Shown here: in pieces, positions 13,584 to 20,067 of the stretch | How the letters are laid out: each line of letters starts with the position of its first letter | How positions within the stretch are numbered: the first letter of the stretch is position 1 | Source: a virus | Strand: one strand, 5' to 3' | Virus record (IMG/VR): IMGVR_UViG_3300045825_000053 | Span: 1-20,393 of that record | DNA: 20,393 nt | Program-made: the position numbers and the translations under genes | Notes under the pieces: model-generated | Database searches by the model: none | The model's input: only the letters and a program-made list of their open reading frames with translations | Told to the model about the DNA's origin: nothing

Positions 13584-13901
13584 TTATAATGAGCGTTCAT
13601 CAATGAAACAAACGTCAGATTCCTGAAGAATTAGATATTCTTGCCCGTCTTCTATCACTTTGGGGAATTTAATGCAACCTAATCCCTTGCCGCCGTATAG
13701 GACATTATCCCCAACCTTTGATACTAATGGAATGAGCTTGCCTTTCTTGGAGAGCTTACCTGGTCCTACTGCCATAACCTCACCAAATGCCCCCCAACTG
13801 TTCTGATCTGAGTCACTGATAATTACGGTTAATACTTTGGAGTGTTTCCTTGCTTGTGGCTTTACCAATACATAGTCTTGTAGGGGGCGGAATTTAGGCA
13901 T
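13584..13901 (-). CDS. groES: GroES-like co-chaperonin (Cpn10)
   Basis: The 105-residue protein starts with KFRPLQDYVLVKPQAR, the GroES entry strand, and continues with FGEVMAVGPGKL, VGDNVLYGG and GQEYLILQESDV, the other core elements. GroES is the lid of the GroEL folding chamber; phage versions such as T4 gp31 replace it for capsid folding. The mobile loop (about residues 17-35) reads KVLTVIISDSDQ: the contact residues are hydrophobic but do not match the cellular pattern. Length is close to the usual 95-100. ATG 13901 overlaps the preceding stop (TAATG). It lies directly before terminase, consistent with support of late-protein folding (inference). Confidence 0.85.
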   Translation of the reverse strand: MPKFRPLQDYVLVKPQARKHSKVLTVIISDSDQNSWGAFGEVMAVGPGKLSKKGKLIPLVSKVGDNVLYGGKGLGCIKFPKVIEDGQEYLILQESDVCFIDERSL

Positions 13902-14131
13902 TATTCGACAATTTTCAGATAAAACTTTATTCCATCTTGGTTTGTGTACAAATATCGTATATCAGCAAGGCTATCAATACGCTCGTATTGTCCTGTCTCG
14001 ATATGCTTGCTTGGAGTCTTCTCTTCAATCAACTTAGCCATATCCATAGCCCAAAGCAAAAGAGCGGAGTTATCCCACTTCCTTACATCTTGGGTGGAGA
14101 TTAGCTTTATTACTAGGTCAATGTCTTGCAC
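13901..14131 (-). CDS. Hypothetical protein
   Basis: The 76-residue product begins with GTG 14131, preceded by AGAGGTAACT. It has a helical first half (LVIKLISTQDVRKWDNSALL) and a beta-like end (RYLYTNQDGIKFYLKIVE). It ends with TAATG into groES, so it shares its transcript. I recognise no domain. Confidence 0.6.
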   Translation of the reverse strand: MQDIDLVIKLISTQDVRKWDNSALLLWAMDMAKLIEEKTPSKHIETGQYERIDSLADIRYLYTNQDGIKFYLKIVE

Positions 14132-14403
14132 AGTTACCTCTATGGTTTGCCGTTAGGCGAATAAGTTGGTGCGCAATTTGCGGCTTGTGGTTCGATTCCA
14201 CCCGCTATCCCTTGCAGCTTATGTCAGGACGGTAGCCGGATACTCCGCCCGTGTAGCCATAACGTCTTATGGCGATATGCGTAAACACCAACACAACTAA
14301 GCACTGCTCGGGAGCTACCCTTAAAACCAGCTTCGCGACCTGATTAAAGTCAATGCTTATGTGTCTTGATGCACCAACATACTGCCATAAATACAGCTAA
14401 TTA
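14132..14403 (-). other. Non-coding gap with hairpins
   Basis: About 270 bases without a supported gene. It holds a perfect 7-bp hairpin (GCCATAA-CGTC-TTATGGC, 14256-14273) and, on the plus strand, a tRNA T-arm-like hairpin GTGGTTCGATTCCAC (14187-14201), but no complete tRNA can be folded. A 63-codon open frame on the minus strand (14205-14396) has no start codon in its first 34 codons. This may be a leader for the groES operon or degraded sequence. Confidence 0.4.
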
Positions 14404-14577
14404 TCAAGCATTTCCTGCATTATCATCTGGGTCACGGTGTACCCATACCAATTCATCATCGTCAGCAGGATATGGTTTGCACCAGCAGTCTACACTGGAT
14501 ATATGTTCGCGCTTCTTTTCTGGAATCAAGTCGTAATAATGAGTGCGTTCTGCTGGCTTGTACAGGTCATCAGTCAT
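14404..14577 (-). CDS. Small protein with CWC motif, unknown
   Basis: The 57-residue product (MTDDLYKPAERTHYYDL start) ends in a segment with VDCWCKPYPADDDELVWVHR. The CWCxP...WVHxD pattern is familiar from small phage proteins of unknown role, where the Cys pair and His may bind metal. The ATG at 14577 forms ATGA with the preceding stop; GGGAG lies 11 bases upstream. A TTG-initiated longer form is possible but less likely. Confidence 0.6.
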   Translation of the reverse strand: MTDDLYKPAERTHYYDLIPEKKREHISSVDCWCKPYPADDDELVWVHRDPDDNAGNA

Positions 14578-14735
14578 TTCGGCAGTTTCTCCCAAGTCCA
14601 AGTTTGTAGCTTAATTGATACAGTCACCATGTCAACAGAAGTCTTGAACGCGGCTTTGTAGTCCTCTTCATTCAGTTCGGACTCAAGTTGACGGGTTAGC
14701 TGGTGTTGCTTTATGGTTAGTTCGGCCCAGTCCAT
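14574..14735 (-). CDS. Small protein, unknown
   Basis: The 53-residue product (MDWAELTIKQHQLTRQLESE start) has an N-terminal helix and a C-terminal TWTWEKLPK. It starts at ATG 14735, 2 bases after the stop of the upstream gene, and overlaps the next gene by ATGA. The tight linkage on both sides makes this small frame credible. Confidence 0.6.
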   Translation of the reverse strand: MDWAELTIKQHQLTRQLESELNEEDYKAAFKTSVDMVTVSIKLQTWTWEKLPK

Positions 14736-14737
14736 AA

Positions 14738-14884
14738 TCAACGACCAATGCGCCGAAATGAACCATCTGCGGCTACGATGTAATCAGTACCAGCCTTTCG
14801 AAGGATTCTGCATGGAGTTAATCCGCTATTCTTCAGCCACTTAATTGCAAGCTGCAATTTCTTCTTTGCTATCCAATTTCTCAT
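14738..14884 (-). CDS. Small basic protein, unknown
   Basis: The 48-residue product (MRNWIAKKKLQLAIKWL start) is basic and helical, then GTDYIVAADGSFRRIGR. A strong GGAGAAGAA precedes ATG 14884. It lies in a tight string of tiny genes. No family recognised. Confidence 0.6.
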   Translation of the reverse strand: MRNWIAKKKLQLAIKWLKNSGLTPCRILRKAGTDYIVAADGSFRRIGR

Positions 14885-14907
14885 TTCTTCTCCAATGCTT
14901 TAAGTTG

Positions 14908-15066
14908 TTAAGCTTTATTGAATAACTCAGCTTGCAGGTCTTTTAGCGCTTGCTCTTTGTCTCTAAGCTCAAACATAGCCTTGTACGCTTTCCTAATCGG
15001 CGTTATCGCTACTACTTCTTGCAAGTACTTTATCCGTTCTTTAAGTTCTTTCTCTGTTTGTTTCAC
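14908..15066 (-). CDS. Small coiled-coil protein, unknown
   Basis: The 52-residue product starts at GTG 15066 with AAGGGA 7 bases upstream. It is charged and helical (TEKELKERIKYLQEVV, then FELRDKEQALKDLQAEL), so a dimeric coiled coil is plausible. Upstream codons in the same frame remain open to 15126 with no better start. No family recognised. Confidence 0.55.
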   Translation of the reverse strand: MKQTEKELKERIKYLQEVVAITPIRKAYKAMFELRDKEQALKDLQAELFNKA

Positions 15067-15279
15067 CCTAGAATCCCTTATGGTGGACAGACCTAGACTT
15101 ATCCCTAGGCCTTCACAGTTAATCCCTCACGGAGCCACTGACCCGACAGCCTTACGTAGTGAACCTGCTATCTTCGACGGGTTCATGCGCTATTGCATCT
15201 ACTTATCCCCACAGTGCGCTTTCAGTATTAACCGCTGCCGTTTACCCTGACCAGTTAATCCGACTAGCCACCAAAGCAA
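15067..15279 (-). other. Non-coding gap
   Basis: About 210 bases between the coiled-coil gene and the large stem-loop. No supported gene; the best minus frame is 19 codons. Plus-strand ACTTATCCC occurs twice (15097-15105 and 15201-15209), a motif that also turns up as ACTTACCC in other gaps of this region. Confidence 0.35.
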
Positions 15280-15353
15280 AAGGCCTTATCTGCTCATGCT
15301 TTCGGTGCGCACACACCGCCCTTTCGGGGAAAAGCATGATGAGATAAGGCCTT
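15280..15353 (-). ncRNA. Large stem-loop with two inner hairpins
   Basis: A 23-bp stem with a single 2x2 mismatch pairs 15280-15302 with 15331-15353 (outer part AAGGCCTTATCT). Its loop holds CGGTG-CGCACA-CACCG and CCC-TTTC-GGG, giving a three-way junction. On the minus strand it is followed by TTTTGC, so it may terminate the ninG-side transcript; it may also be a structured RNA or DNA cruciform. Structure is seen directly; function is unknown. Confidence 0.55.
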
Positions 15354-15417
15354 CATCGTACAGAGTGTGCGCTCTAGTAACGTCATTATTAAACAATTTC
15401 ATAATTAGCGCAACCAT
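15286..15417 (-). CDS. Possible 43-residue ORF through the stem-loop
   Basis: ATG 15417 follows the NinG stop by 2 bases with GGAAA upstream. The 43-residue product (MVALIMKLFNNDVTRAHTLY start, ending TESMSR) runs through the large hairpin and stops inside its left arm. It could be a real small gene or chance; the hairpin sequence would constrain its residues. Low confidence. Confidence 0.3.
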   Translation of the reverse strand: MVALIMKLFNNDVTRAHTLYDEGLISSCFSPKGRCVRTESMSR

Positions 15418-15419
15418 TA

Positions 15420-15980
15420 TTACTTTTCCAGCGCCTTAAGTTTAGCTTTGTACTCGGCTTTTATCGCTTTCAGCGCATCAATTGAATAATGCTTGGCTTC
15501 ATGGTTTGATTCTAGCCAGTCAACATACTCTAGTCCGTAACGTTGAATAAGCCCATTCCTGTAGGCCAGGATGTTACCGTGCAAATGGGTGTTGCATCGT
15601 TCGCATTGTAAATGGCAATTTTTCTCTTCAAATCGCAATTCTGGCGTACTTCCGACAGATCGAAAATGTCCGCCGTTCTCTTTACCCGTATGGCTTCCGC
15701 AACTGATACAACCGTAACCGAATTGCTTGTCTCTTGCTCTGATAAATGCGTTAAACGCTGTCTGTGCTTCTCTCGCCCAATCCCCACGACTCTTTAACCT
15801 TTCCTTTGCTGTGCGCAGTTCTGCGCGGTCTTTCTTTGTCCTTGATACCTTTGCCGCCTCAATAGCACATTCAATGCTGCATCGGCTTTGTAGTGGCTTG
15901 GCAGGGGTGAATTTTACACCACATTGCTTGCACTTCTTCTGCTTTGCGGCCTTCTGGGATATTGGGCGGGCACAAATCAT
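15420..15980 (-). CDS. ninG: NinG (Rap-like) recombination protein
   Basis: The 186-residue protein matches lambda NinG/Rap: an N-terminal zinc site (C17-x2-C20 and C34-x3-C38), a Lys/Arg-rich helical linker, then C91-x2-C94 with GGHFRSVGS and NCHLQCERCNTHLHGN. Lambda Rap is a structure-specific nuclease that acts on recombination branch points and favours RecBCD-independent focusing of exchanges. NinB is also present here, 2.1 kb upstream, as often in lambda-like ninR regions. I set the start at ATG 15980 because it overlaps the preceding stop as ATGA; a longer form to 16007 would overlap the upstream gene more. Confidence 0.85.
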   Translation of the reverse strand: MICARPISQKAAKQKKCKQCGVKFTPAKPLQSRCSIECAIEAAKVSRTKKDRAELRTAKERLKSRGDWAREAQTAFNAFIRARDKQFGYGCISCGSHTGKENGGHFRSVGSTPELRFEEKNCHLQCERCNTHLHGNILAYRNGLIQRYGLEYVDWLESNHEAKHYSIDALKAIKAEYKAKLKALEK

Positions 15981-16156
15981 GCTGTAATGGCTTGCAAAGC
16001 CTTCCATGCCTTGTCTGCCAGAAATACAGCATCCTCGACAGGCGGATTATTAAGCAATGCGTGCTGTCCGGTTGAGCAAGCTCCATCGTATTCCATCACA
16101 GCCCAAGATGCCAAAAAGGTAGCGATGTAGTGCGCTTTGAATTGTTCTTCGTTCAT
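15977..16156 (-). CDS. Small hypothetical phage protein
   Basis: The 59-residue product (MNEEQFKAHYIATFLASW start) is mostly helical and acidic and ends in LADKAWKALQAITA. ATG 16156 overlaps the stop of the Cys-rich gene upstream (ATGA), and its own stop overlaps NinG (ATGA). Its helical ASWAVMEYDG core looks like small conserved phage proteins of unknown role. Confidence 0.65.
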   Translation of the reverse strand: MNEEQFKAHYIATFLASWAVMEYDGACSTGQHALLNNPPVEDAVFLADKAWKALQAITA

Positions 16157-16317
16157 TTCAGCCTTTCAGGATAAACGCACTCAGTATCACCCTTAACATA
16201 CCTACCCCTCTCTTCTGCTGTTCTGGCCTTGGAGCAGGATTTATAACCCATCTGGCGCATCTGTTCATCACCTTTTGAGGTTCCTACTACGGTATGTGGG
16301 CAGTCTCTGCATTTCAT
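16153..16317 (-). CDS. Small Cys-rich, probably zinc-binding protein
   Basis: The 54-residue protein starts MKCRDCPHTV and holds C3-x2-C6, C28 (GYKSCSK) and C47 (TECVYP), a likely four-cysteine zinc site. The GYKSCSKARTAEERGRYV section resembles small zinc-finger-like phage proteins that often lie near NinG. Function unknown. Overlaps the next gene by ATGA. The 140 bases upstream of it (16318-16457) hold no gene but several short inverted repeats. Confidence 0.65.
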   Translation of the reverse strand: MKCRDCPHTVVGTSKGDEQMRQMGYKSCSKARTAEERGRYVKGDTECVYPERLK

Positions 16318-16457
16318 AATTAGTGCCGAGTCAGCAGGCTACCACCTCGGCGTATGGTTTAGTTATCCTGGTTTGTGGGTGCTCAAGACCACTTACCCTG
16401 CGCCTGCTAGGCAGTTTCCTTTACCTGCCGTCGATTGTGTGGGCGGTAGGCATAATT

Positions 16458-17990
16458 TTATTGATCGCTTAATTTCAACATAACAACATCCACCGACGCA
16501 TCATCGAACTTGTTCCGGTACGCCTCGCTGTATTCGTGCTTCATTCCTTCCACAAGCGTTTTGCCTTTGTTTGAGGCTGGAAGTATGGCAACTAGCCGTC
16601 CTCCAGCAGATAACATCTTAGCTGCGCTTTTGACGTGTTCGGCACCCCTTCCGGAACTAAATGGCGGATTCATCACGATTCTGTCATATCTGTTTGTCAC
16701 TGTCCCGCTGTACCAGATAAACTCAGCGCAGATTGTGTCGTACCCTTTAACTTTCAGAACTGCGCAATGCAGCGGCGAAACTTCGATGCAGGTAGTTTGG
16801 TCGTGCGGCATAAAGTCTGCAATCCCTCCCTGTCCGGCGCTCGGCTCTAGGCAAACATGATGCGGCTCGATTTCTGCCAACGCCACAGCAATCTCGGCAA
16901 GCTCTGGCGGGGTCGGGTAAAACTGGTGGCTCTTTTGTTCTGGTATCCGCCCAGAACGTGAAAGCTCTTTCAGTACAGGCATTATTGCGTAATCAAATTC
17001 CCAAATGCCCTTGCTTGTTTCTGCCCCGCCAAGTCGCTCCATAATCGCAACTGTCGGCGCTAACGGAGGCTCTTTGTGCTGGTATTCCAACTGGTTAGGA
17101 TAGGTCTTTGAGTGATACGGCACACCTCGCTCAAGGTCTTTTATCACCTCGAAGCTCACTAGGTCGTGGTGTAGCTTGTATTCCTTGGCCTTGCTTGGCT
17201 TCTTTGTGCGGAATTCTGCCGGTATCGCCATTGGGTGTAGGTGTGCCAGAACTTTGTTGAGCTGCCACGCAATGTCAGGGTGAACTTCCATGTGCGCGGT
17301 GCCTTTTTTGTACAGGCGAATCTTAAAAGCTCCACCGTCAAACTCGTTCCATTGACCATCAAAATCACACGCATCTAAGTCGTAATAGGTGCTGTTTGAA
17401 TTCTTAACTTCGCGCCCCATGAATTTCCCGATTACGCAGCGCAGGTCATGTATGTAGTTCGCTCGCCTAGATTCAATATGCCCGTATGAGAGCATATATC
17501 CAATAATAAACCGCTTTCCGAATGCCTCCGGCCTGTTGGTCAGGTGTTCATCAGACAGGGCTTTGAATAGGCCGTCCACCCGCTCCGCCATGAATGTGGC
17601 GCGGTTGTTCAGAAGCTGGATAAGGGTTTGCTTTACGCTCTGATACTCAAACGGCGGGGTTTTGTGTTTGCTTATTTGTTCATGCCATTCATTGCGCTTA
17701 TTTGCTGGCATGTACTCCAGCACATCAGTCAGCATCATGGCGCGTTGCCAGTAGTCGGCATCCAATGCCTTAATGGCAGGTTCAAGTTGGAACACGTCAC
17801 CAACACTTGCCACCGATCTACTACCCACGGCAGCGGCCTCGAAGAAGTAATTCATCTGCTTCGCGTCATTGGCGAAGTTGGATATATGCTCAATACCTTC
17901 CTTGTTCTGCTTGTACGATGCAAATAACGCATCAAGCGGATGGTGTAGCGATACTGCGCGGTCATCGGTGAATAATAAAACTTCTTGCAT
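16458..17990 (-). CDS. DUF4942 - adenine-specific DNA methyltransferase fusion
   Basis: The 510-residue protein has a long N-terminal part (residues about 14-350; the HHPLDALF start is typical of DUF4942 proteins) and a C-terminal class I methyltransferase. Motif X FYPTP lies at 357-361, the AdoMet motif EPSAGQGG at 382-389, and the catalytic NPPF at 441-444, the type used for N6-adenine. It probably methylates phage DNA, which may guard against host restriction (inference). No restriction partner or specificity subunit is seen, so it is an orphan enzyme. AGAGGATACC precedes ATG 17990. It lies between NinB and the NinG string. Confidence 0.85.
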   Translation of the reverse strand: MQEVLLFTDDRAVSLHHPLDALFASYKQNKEGIEHISNFANDAKQMNYFFEAAAVGSRSVASVGDVFQLEPAIKALDADYWQRAMMLTDVLEYMPANKRNEWHEQISKHKTPPFEYQSVKQTLIQLLNNRATFMAERVDGLFKALSDEHLTNRPEAFGKRFIIGYMLSYGHIESRRANYIHDLRCVIGKFMGREVKNSNSTYYDLDACDFDGQWNEFDGGAFKIRLYKKGTAHMEVHPDIAWQLNKVLAHLHPMAIPAEFRTKKPSKAKEYKLHHDLVSFEVIKDLERGVPYHSKTYPNQLEYQHKEPPLAPTVAIMERLGGAETSKGIWEFDYAIMPVLKELSRSGRIPEQKSHQFYPTPPELAEIAVALAEIEPHHVCLEPSAGQGGIADFMPHDQTTCIEVSPLHCAVLKVKGYDTICAEFIWYSGTVTNRYDRIVMNPPFSSGRGAEHVKSAAKMLSAGGRLVAILPASNKGKTLVEGMKHEYSEAYRNKFDDASVDVVMLKLSDQ

Positions 17991-18019
17991 GGTATCCTCT
18001 AAGACGTTTGGTTGAGTGG

Positions 18020-18079
18020 TGTCGGCTCCATCCTGTTAGAGCAGGCTGGACTTACCCGCGCACTCCTGCACAACCGACA
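18020..18079 (-). other. Structured intergenic element A (TGTCGG...CCGACA)
   Basis: The gap of 107 bases before the methyltransferase gene holds a 6-bp outer stem TGTCGG/CCGACA (18020-25 and 18074-79) and an inner hairpin CCTG-TTAGAG-CAGG (18032-45). A second element with the same outer arms occurs at 19177-19232. Confidence 0.4.
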
Positions 18080-18097
18080 GAAAGAATTCTACAGCCT

Positions 18098-18541
18098 TTA
18101 CTTCCGCTCCGCAATCGGTTCCCATCTTTTATTCTGCCCATCTTTGAATATCGGCGTGATGTTTTTCAATGCGGCCGCAGCCATGAGCCATTCCATCCAG
18201 AGCGCGAATTTCTTCTTTCCGAACTGGCTTGTCTTGCGGCCGAGCATAACAATCCCGCCATCAAATCCCGCAGCAATGCGCGGCTCGGTTTCATTCTCAA
18301 ATGCGGCGGTCAATATATCCTTGTACTCATCCGATGTGAGCTTGCACATTACCCCGTTCACCGGCCATTCCAGTTGTTGAGAGAATCCCTCAAGGTACGG
18401 CCATTGATAGGCATTCTGATCTAGCGTGCGTCCTGGCGGTTCAATCTTGCAAACGTAGCCATCAGGAGCAAGATGGCACTGCGCAGCGGCTAGGCGGCGG
18501 GCGGTTGTGTGAACTAAAAAATATACTCTCTTGTCTGTCAT
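18098..18541 (-). CDS. ninB: NinB (Orf-like) recombination protein
   Basis: The 147-residue protein has the NinB/Orf pattern: RTLDQNAYQWP (residues 38-48), LTSDEYKDILTAAF (68-81) and the GFDGGIVMLGRKTS element (92-105), ending with a helical region KKFALWMEWLMAAAA. Lambda Orf is a single-strand DNA-binding recombination mediator that can replace host RecFOR. Length is near the usual 146. The gene overlaps the HNH gene by ATGA (18538-18541) and precedes the methyltransferase. Confidence 0.9.
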   Translation of the reverse strand: MTDKRVYFLVHTTARRLAAAQCHLAPDGYVCKIEPPGRTLDQNAYQWPYLEGFSQQLEWPVNGVMCKLTSDEYKDILTAAFENETEPRIAAGFDGGIVMLGRKTSQFGKKKFALWMEWLMAAAALKNITPIFKDGQNKRWEPIAERK

Positions 18542-19149
18542 AGCAAAAACCCTCTGCTTTGCATGAAGTCTATTGGATGCTTTGCATGTTTTTCAAGGTT
18601 GCAAGTAGGGCATAGCAACTGAATATTACTGTCAGCATTTGCGCCATCAAGTGCTAAAGGCATGATGTGATCAAGATGGTATTTCTCCAGCCTTGCATGA
18701 CAGCACGCACATTTTCCTTTTTGCAACTCGAATAATCTATATCCCAAGTCCTTTGATAACTTGCCTTTCTCCCGTGCGCGTCGATTTTGACGACCCATAC
18801 GGCCAGTGTATCTAGCTTTCTCTATATTTGCGATGCGCCAAGCTGCGTTATAAGCTACTTTTTTCTCTAGGTTCGCTTTGCTCCACGCGGCACTTGTAGC
18901 ATTTGCTTTTTCTTTATTTAATTTATGCCATGAAACATTTGCTGCCTTGACTTTTTCTGGGTTAGATTTTCTCCAATTAGATATAATTTCTTTTTGTCTT
19001 TCTGGATTATTCTTTCGCCACTCAGCAGATGATTCATTCGCTTTATATATGTTGGCAGAACGCCACTCCAAAGATTTTTCACGACTGCATTGAGCGCAGC
19101 GTCCGCATTTATATCGTTCAGTAGAACCGCATTTTTTGCAAGGTTTCAT
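18538..19149 (-). CDS. HNH endonuclease with zinc knuckles and 15-residue repeats
   Basis: The 203-residue protein starts with a Cys-rich knuckle (C4-x2-C7, C15-x2-C18, C21). Residues 29-115 hold a tandem repeat of 15 residues in which Trp recurs at 29, 44, 59, 74, 89 and 104, with NPEK/NIEK-like turns; such repeats are common in phage and algal-virus HNH proteins and may bind DNA. A basic linker follows. The HNH core at about 147-191 has C147-x2-C150, LDHIMPLALDG (D160, H161), N175, C180-x2-C183 and H188. It could be a homing-type or packaging-related nuclease. GGGG lies upstream of the ATG, spaced 7 bases. Confidence 0.85.
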   Translation of the reverse strand: MKPCKKCGSTERYKCGRCAQCSREKSLEWRSANIYKANESSAEWRKNNPERQKEIISNWRKSNPEKVKAANVSWHKLNKEKANATSAAWSKANLEKKVAYNAAWRIANIEKARYTGRMGRQNRRAREKGKLSKDLGYRLFELQKGKCACCHARLEKYHLDHIMPLALDGANADSNIQLLCPTCNLEKHAKHPIDFMQSRGFLL

Positions 19150-19176
19150 TTGATACCCCTAACAGTAATTTGATGG

Positions 19177-19232
19177 TGTCGGTAATCGCTTCCGGTTAGG
19201 CGGAGGAAAGGCTGCGCAGCCCTGTCCCGACA
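19177..19232 (-). other. Structured intergenic element B (TGTCGG...CCGACA)
   Basis: Outer arms TGTCGG (19177-82) and CCGACA (19227-32) enclose TCCG-GTTAGG-CGGA and the 12-bp palindrome GGCTGCGCAGCC (19210-21). It lies upstream of the HNH gene, in the 119-base gap that follows the zinc-ribbon gene. Confidence 0.4.
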
Positions 19233-19268
19233 AAATAATTATACCATTACCAAAGAAAGAAAACGCGC

Positions 19269-19610
19269 TTATCGATGATCTCGGGCATCTTGTTCTTTCT
19301 TTGGTGGTGGGTTGGGGGGCATTTCGGTAAGTTCGTTTCTGTGCTTTCCGCATGTGCGCAAATAATCATCACAGTCATCGTCTCCGGAGAATGTAACAAA
19401 TCCACCTTTGATTGGCGTACCGCATGATGCGTGTTGCGTGCATCCTTCCACATCGCACAACTCGTCAAATCCCTCTGTCATTCTGCACTTTGGGCAGGCG
19501 ATCAGAACATCATCATCACGGAACGGACTTGTTGCCTGGAGAAACTCACCGTCAACGAATGTATGTCCGCAACACTGGCAAGACCATTTAGAATCACGTT
19601 CCTTTCTCAC
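19269..19610 (-). CDS. Zinc-ribbon protein, unknown
   Basis: The 113-residue protein has many cysteines in pairs: C11-C13-C14-G (WSCQCCGH), C39-x2-C42 (CPKC), then a second cluster C52, C57, H60, C63, C80, C87 and H90 (TCGKH). The first set looks like one zinc ribbon and the second like a small treble-clef type site seen in phage proteins (C..GC..HASCG...CGKHR). GTG 19610 has GAGGG 8 bases upstream; the preceding stop lies 6 bases away. A DNA- or RNA-binding role is possible but not shown. Confidence 0.65.
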   Translation of the reverse strand: MRKERDSKWSCQCCGHTFVDGEFLQATSPFRDDDVLIACPKCRMTEGFDELCDVEGCTQHASCGTPIKGGFVTFSGDDDCDDYLRTCGKHRNELTEMPPNPPPKKEQDARDHR

Positions 19611-19615
19611 TTCCC

Positions 19616-19915
19616 CTACCCTCCCATATCGGCTGAATTGATCTTAGCTCCAAGCTTCAAGATATACACAGCTTCTTTTTCAGGCGCTCCCCATTCGATA
19701 ATTCCCAGACCTGATTCTAGTCCGTTAAACTCGATAAGCATTTGCGGAGCATCTTTACTGTATCCGTTACGAAACAATATTGCATCGTATTTCTTCTTTT
19801 TGTTCAACAGGCGCTTGTGCCAGTACGGTTTCATCTCGCGATATTCCTCGCGCTTGATTCCGCTTTTAATCATGTCAAACCATCGCTTTTTCAGCGTCAA
19901 GTGCAGAATGTTCAT
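19616..19915 (-). CDS. ASCH-like domain protein
   Basis: The 99-residue protein reads MNILHLTLKKRWFDMIKSGI, EYREMKPYWHKRL, DAILFRNGYSKDAPQMLIE and a C-terminal EAVYILKLGAKI. This follows the pattern of phage ASCH-domain proteins (a PUA-like fold that may bind RNA or nucleotides). No catalytic residue can be set from this alone. ATG 19915 overlaps the preceding gene (ATGA), with AAGGGGG just upstream. Confidence 0.7.
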   Translation of the reverse strand: MNILHLTLKKRWFDMIKSGIKREEYREMKPYWHKRLLNKKKKYDAILFRNGYSKDAPQMLIEFNGLESGLGIIEWGAPEKEAVYILKLGAKINSADMGG

Positions 19916-20067
19916 TTTGATACCCCCTTGATCTTAGCTTCGTATCCCAGAATCAAATTGTGCAGAAACTCGATTCTTTCCAAGTTGCGCACTGAAACTG
20001 CCATACTCAATTCAGCGAGAGCATTGGATTTAAGTGTTTCGTAGTGGGCGATTTCAGCATCATTCAT
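19912..20067 (-). CDS. Small helical protein, unknown
   Basis: The 51-residue product (MNDAEIAHYETLKSNALAEL start) is wholly helical and amphipathic, probably a short coiled coil. It overlaps the upstream gene by 8 bases and the ASCH-like gene by ATGA. Function unknown. Confidence 0.65.
   Translation of the reverse strand: MNDAEIAHYETLKSNALAELSMAVSVRNLERIEFLHNLILGYEAKIKGVSK

Noticed and set aside
13584-13589. Plus-strand TATAAT after the palindrome as a promoter
   Set aside because: No plus-strand gene lies downstream and no -35 hexamer is clear; it overlaps the groES stop codon.
14138-14210. tRNA gene on the plus strand suggested by TTCGATTCC
   Set aside because: No acceptor, D or anticodon stems can be formed around the T-arm-like hairpin, and no CCA end follows.
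14205-14396. 63-codon minus-strand frame as a gene
   Set aside because: No ATG, GTG or TTG in the first 34 codons and no ribosome site; conservation cannot be judged.
14918-15250. 110-codon plus-strand frame
   Set aside because: It runs opposite to the coiled-coil gene and the gap, with Ser/Cys-rich low-quality sequence; likely a shadow.
18001-18033. 10-codon ORF (MEPTPLNQTS) before the methyltransferase
   Set aside because: Too short, and no convincing ribosome site; the gap is better described as structured non-coding.
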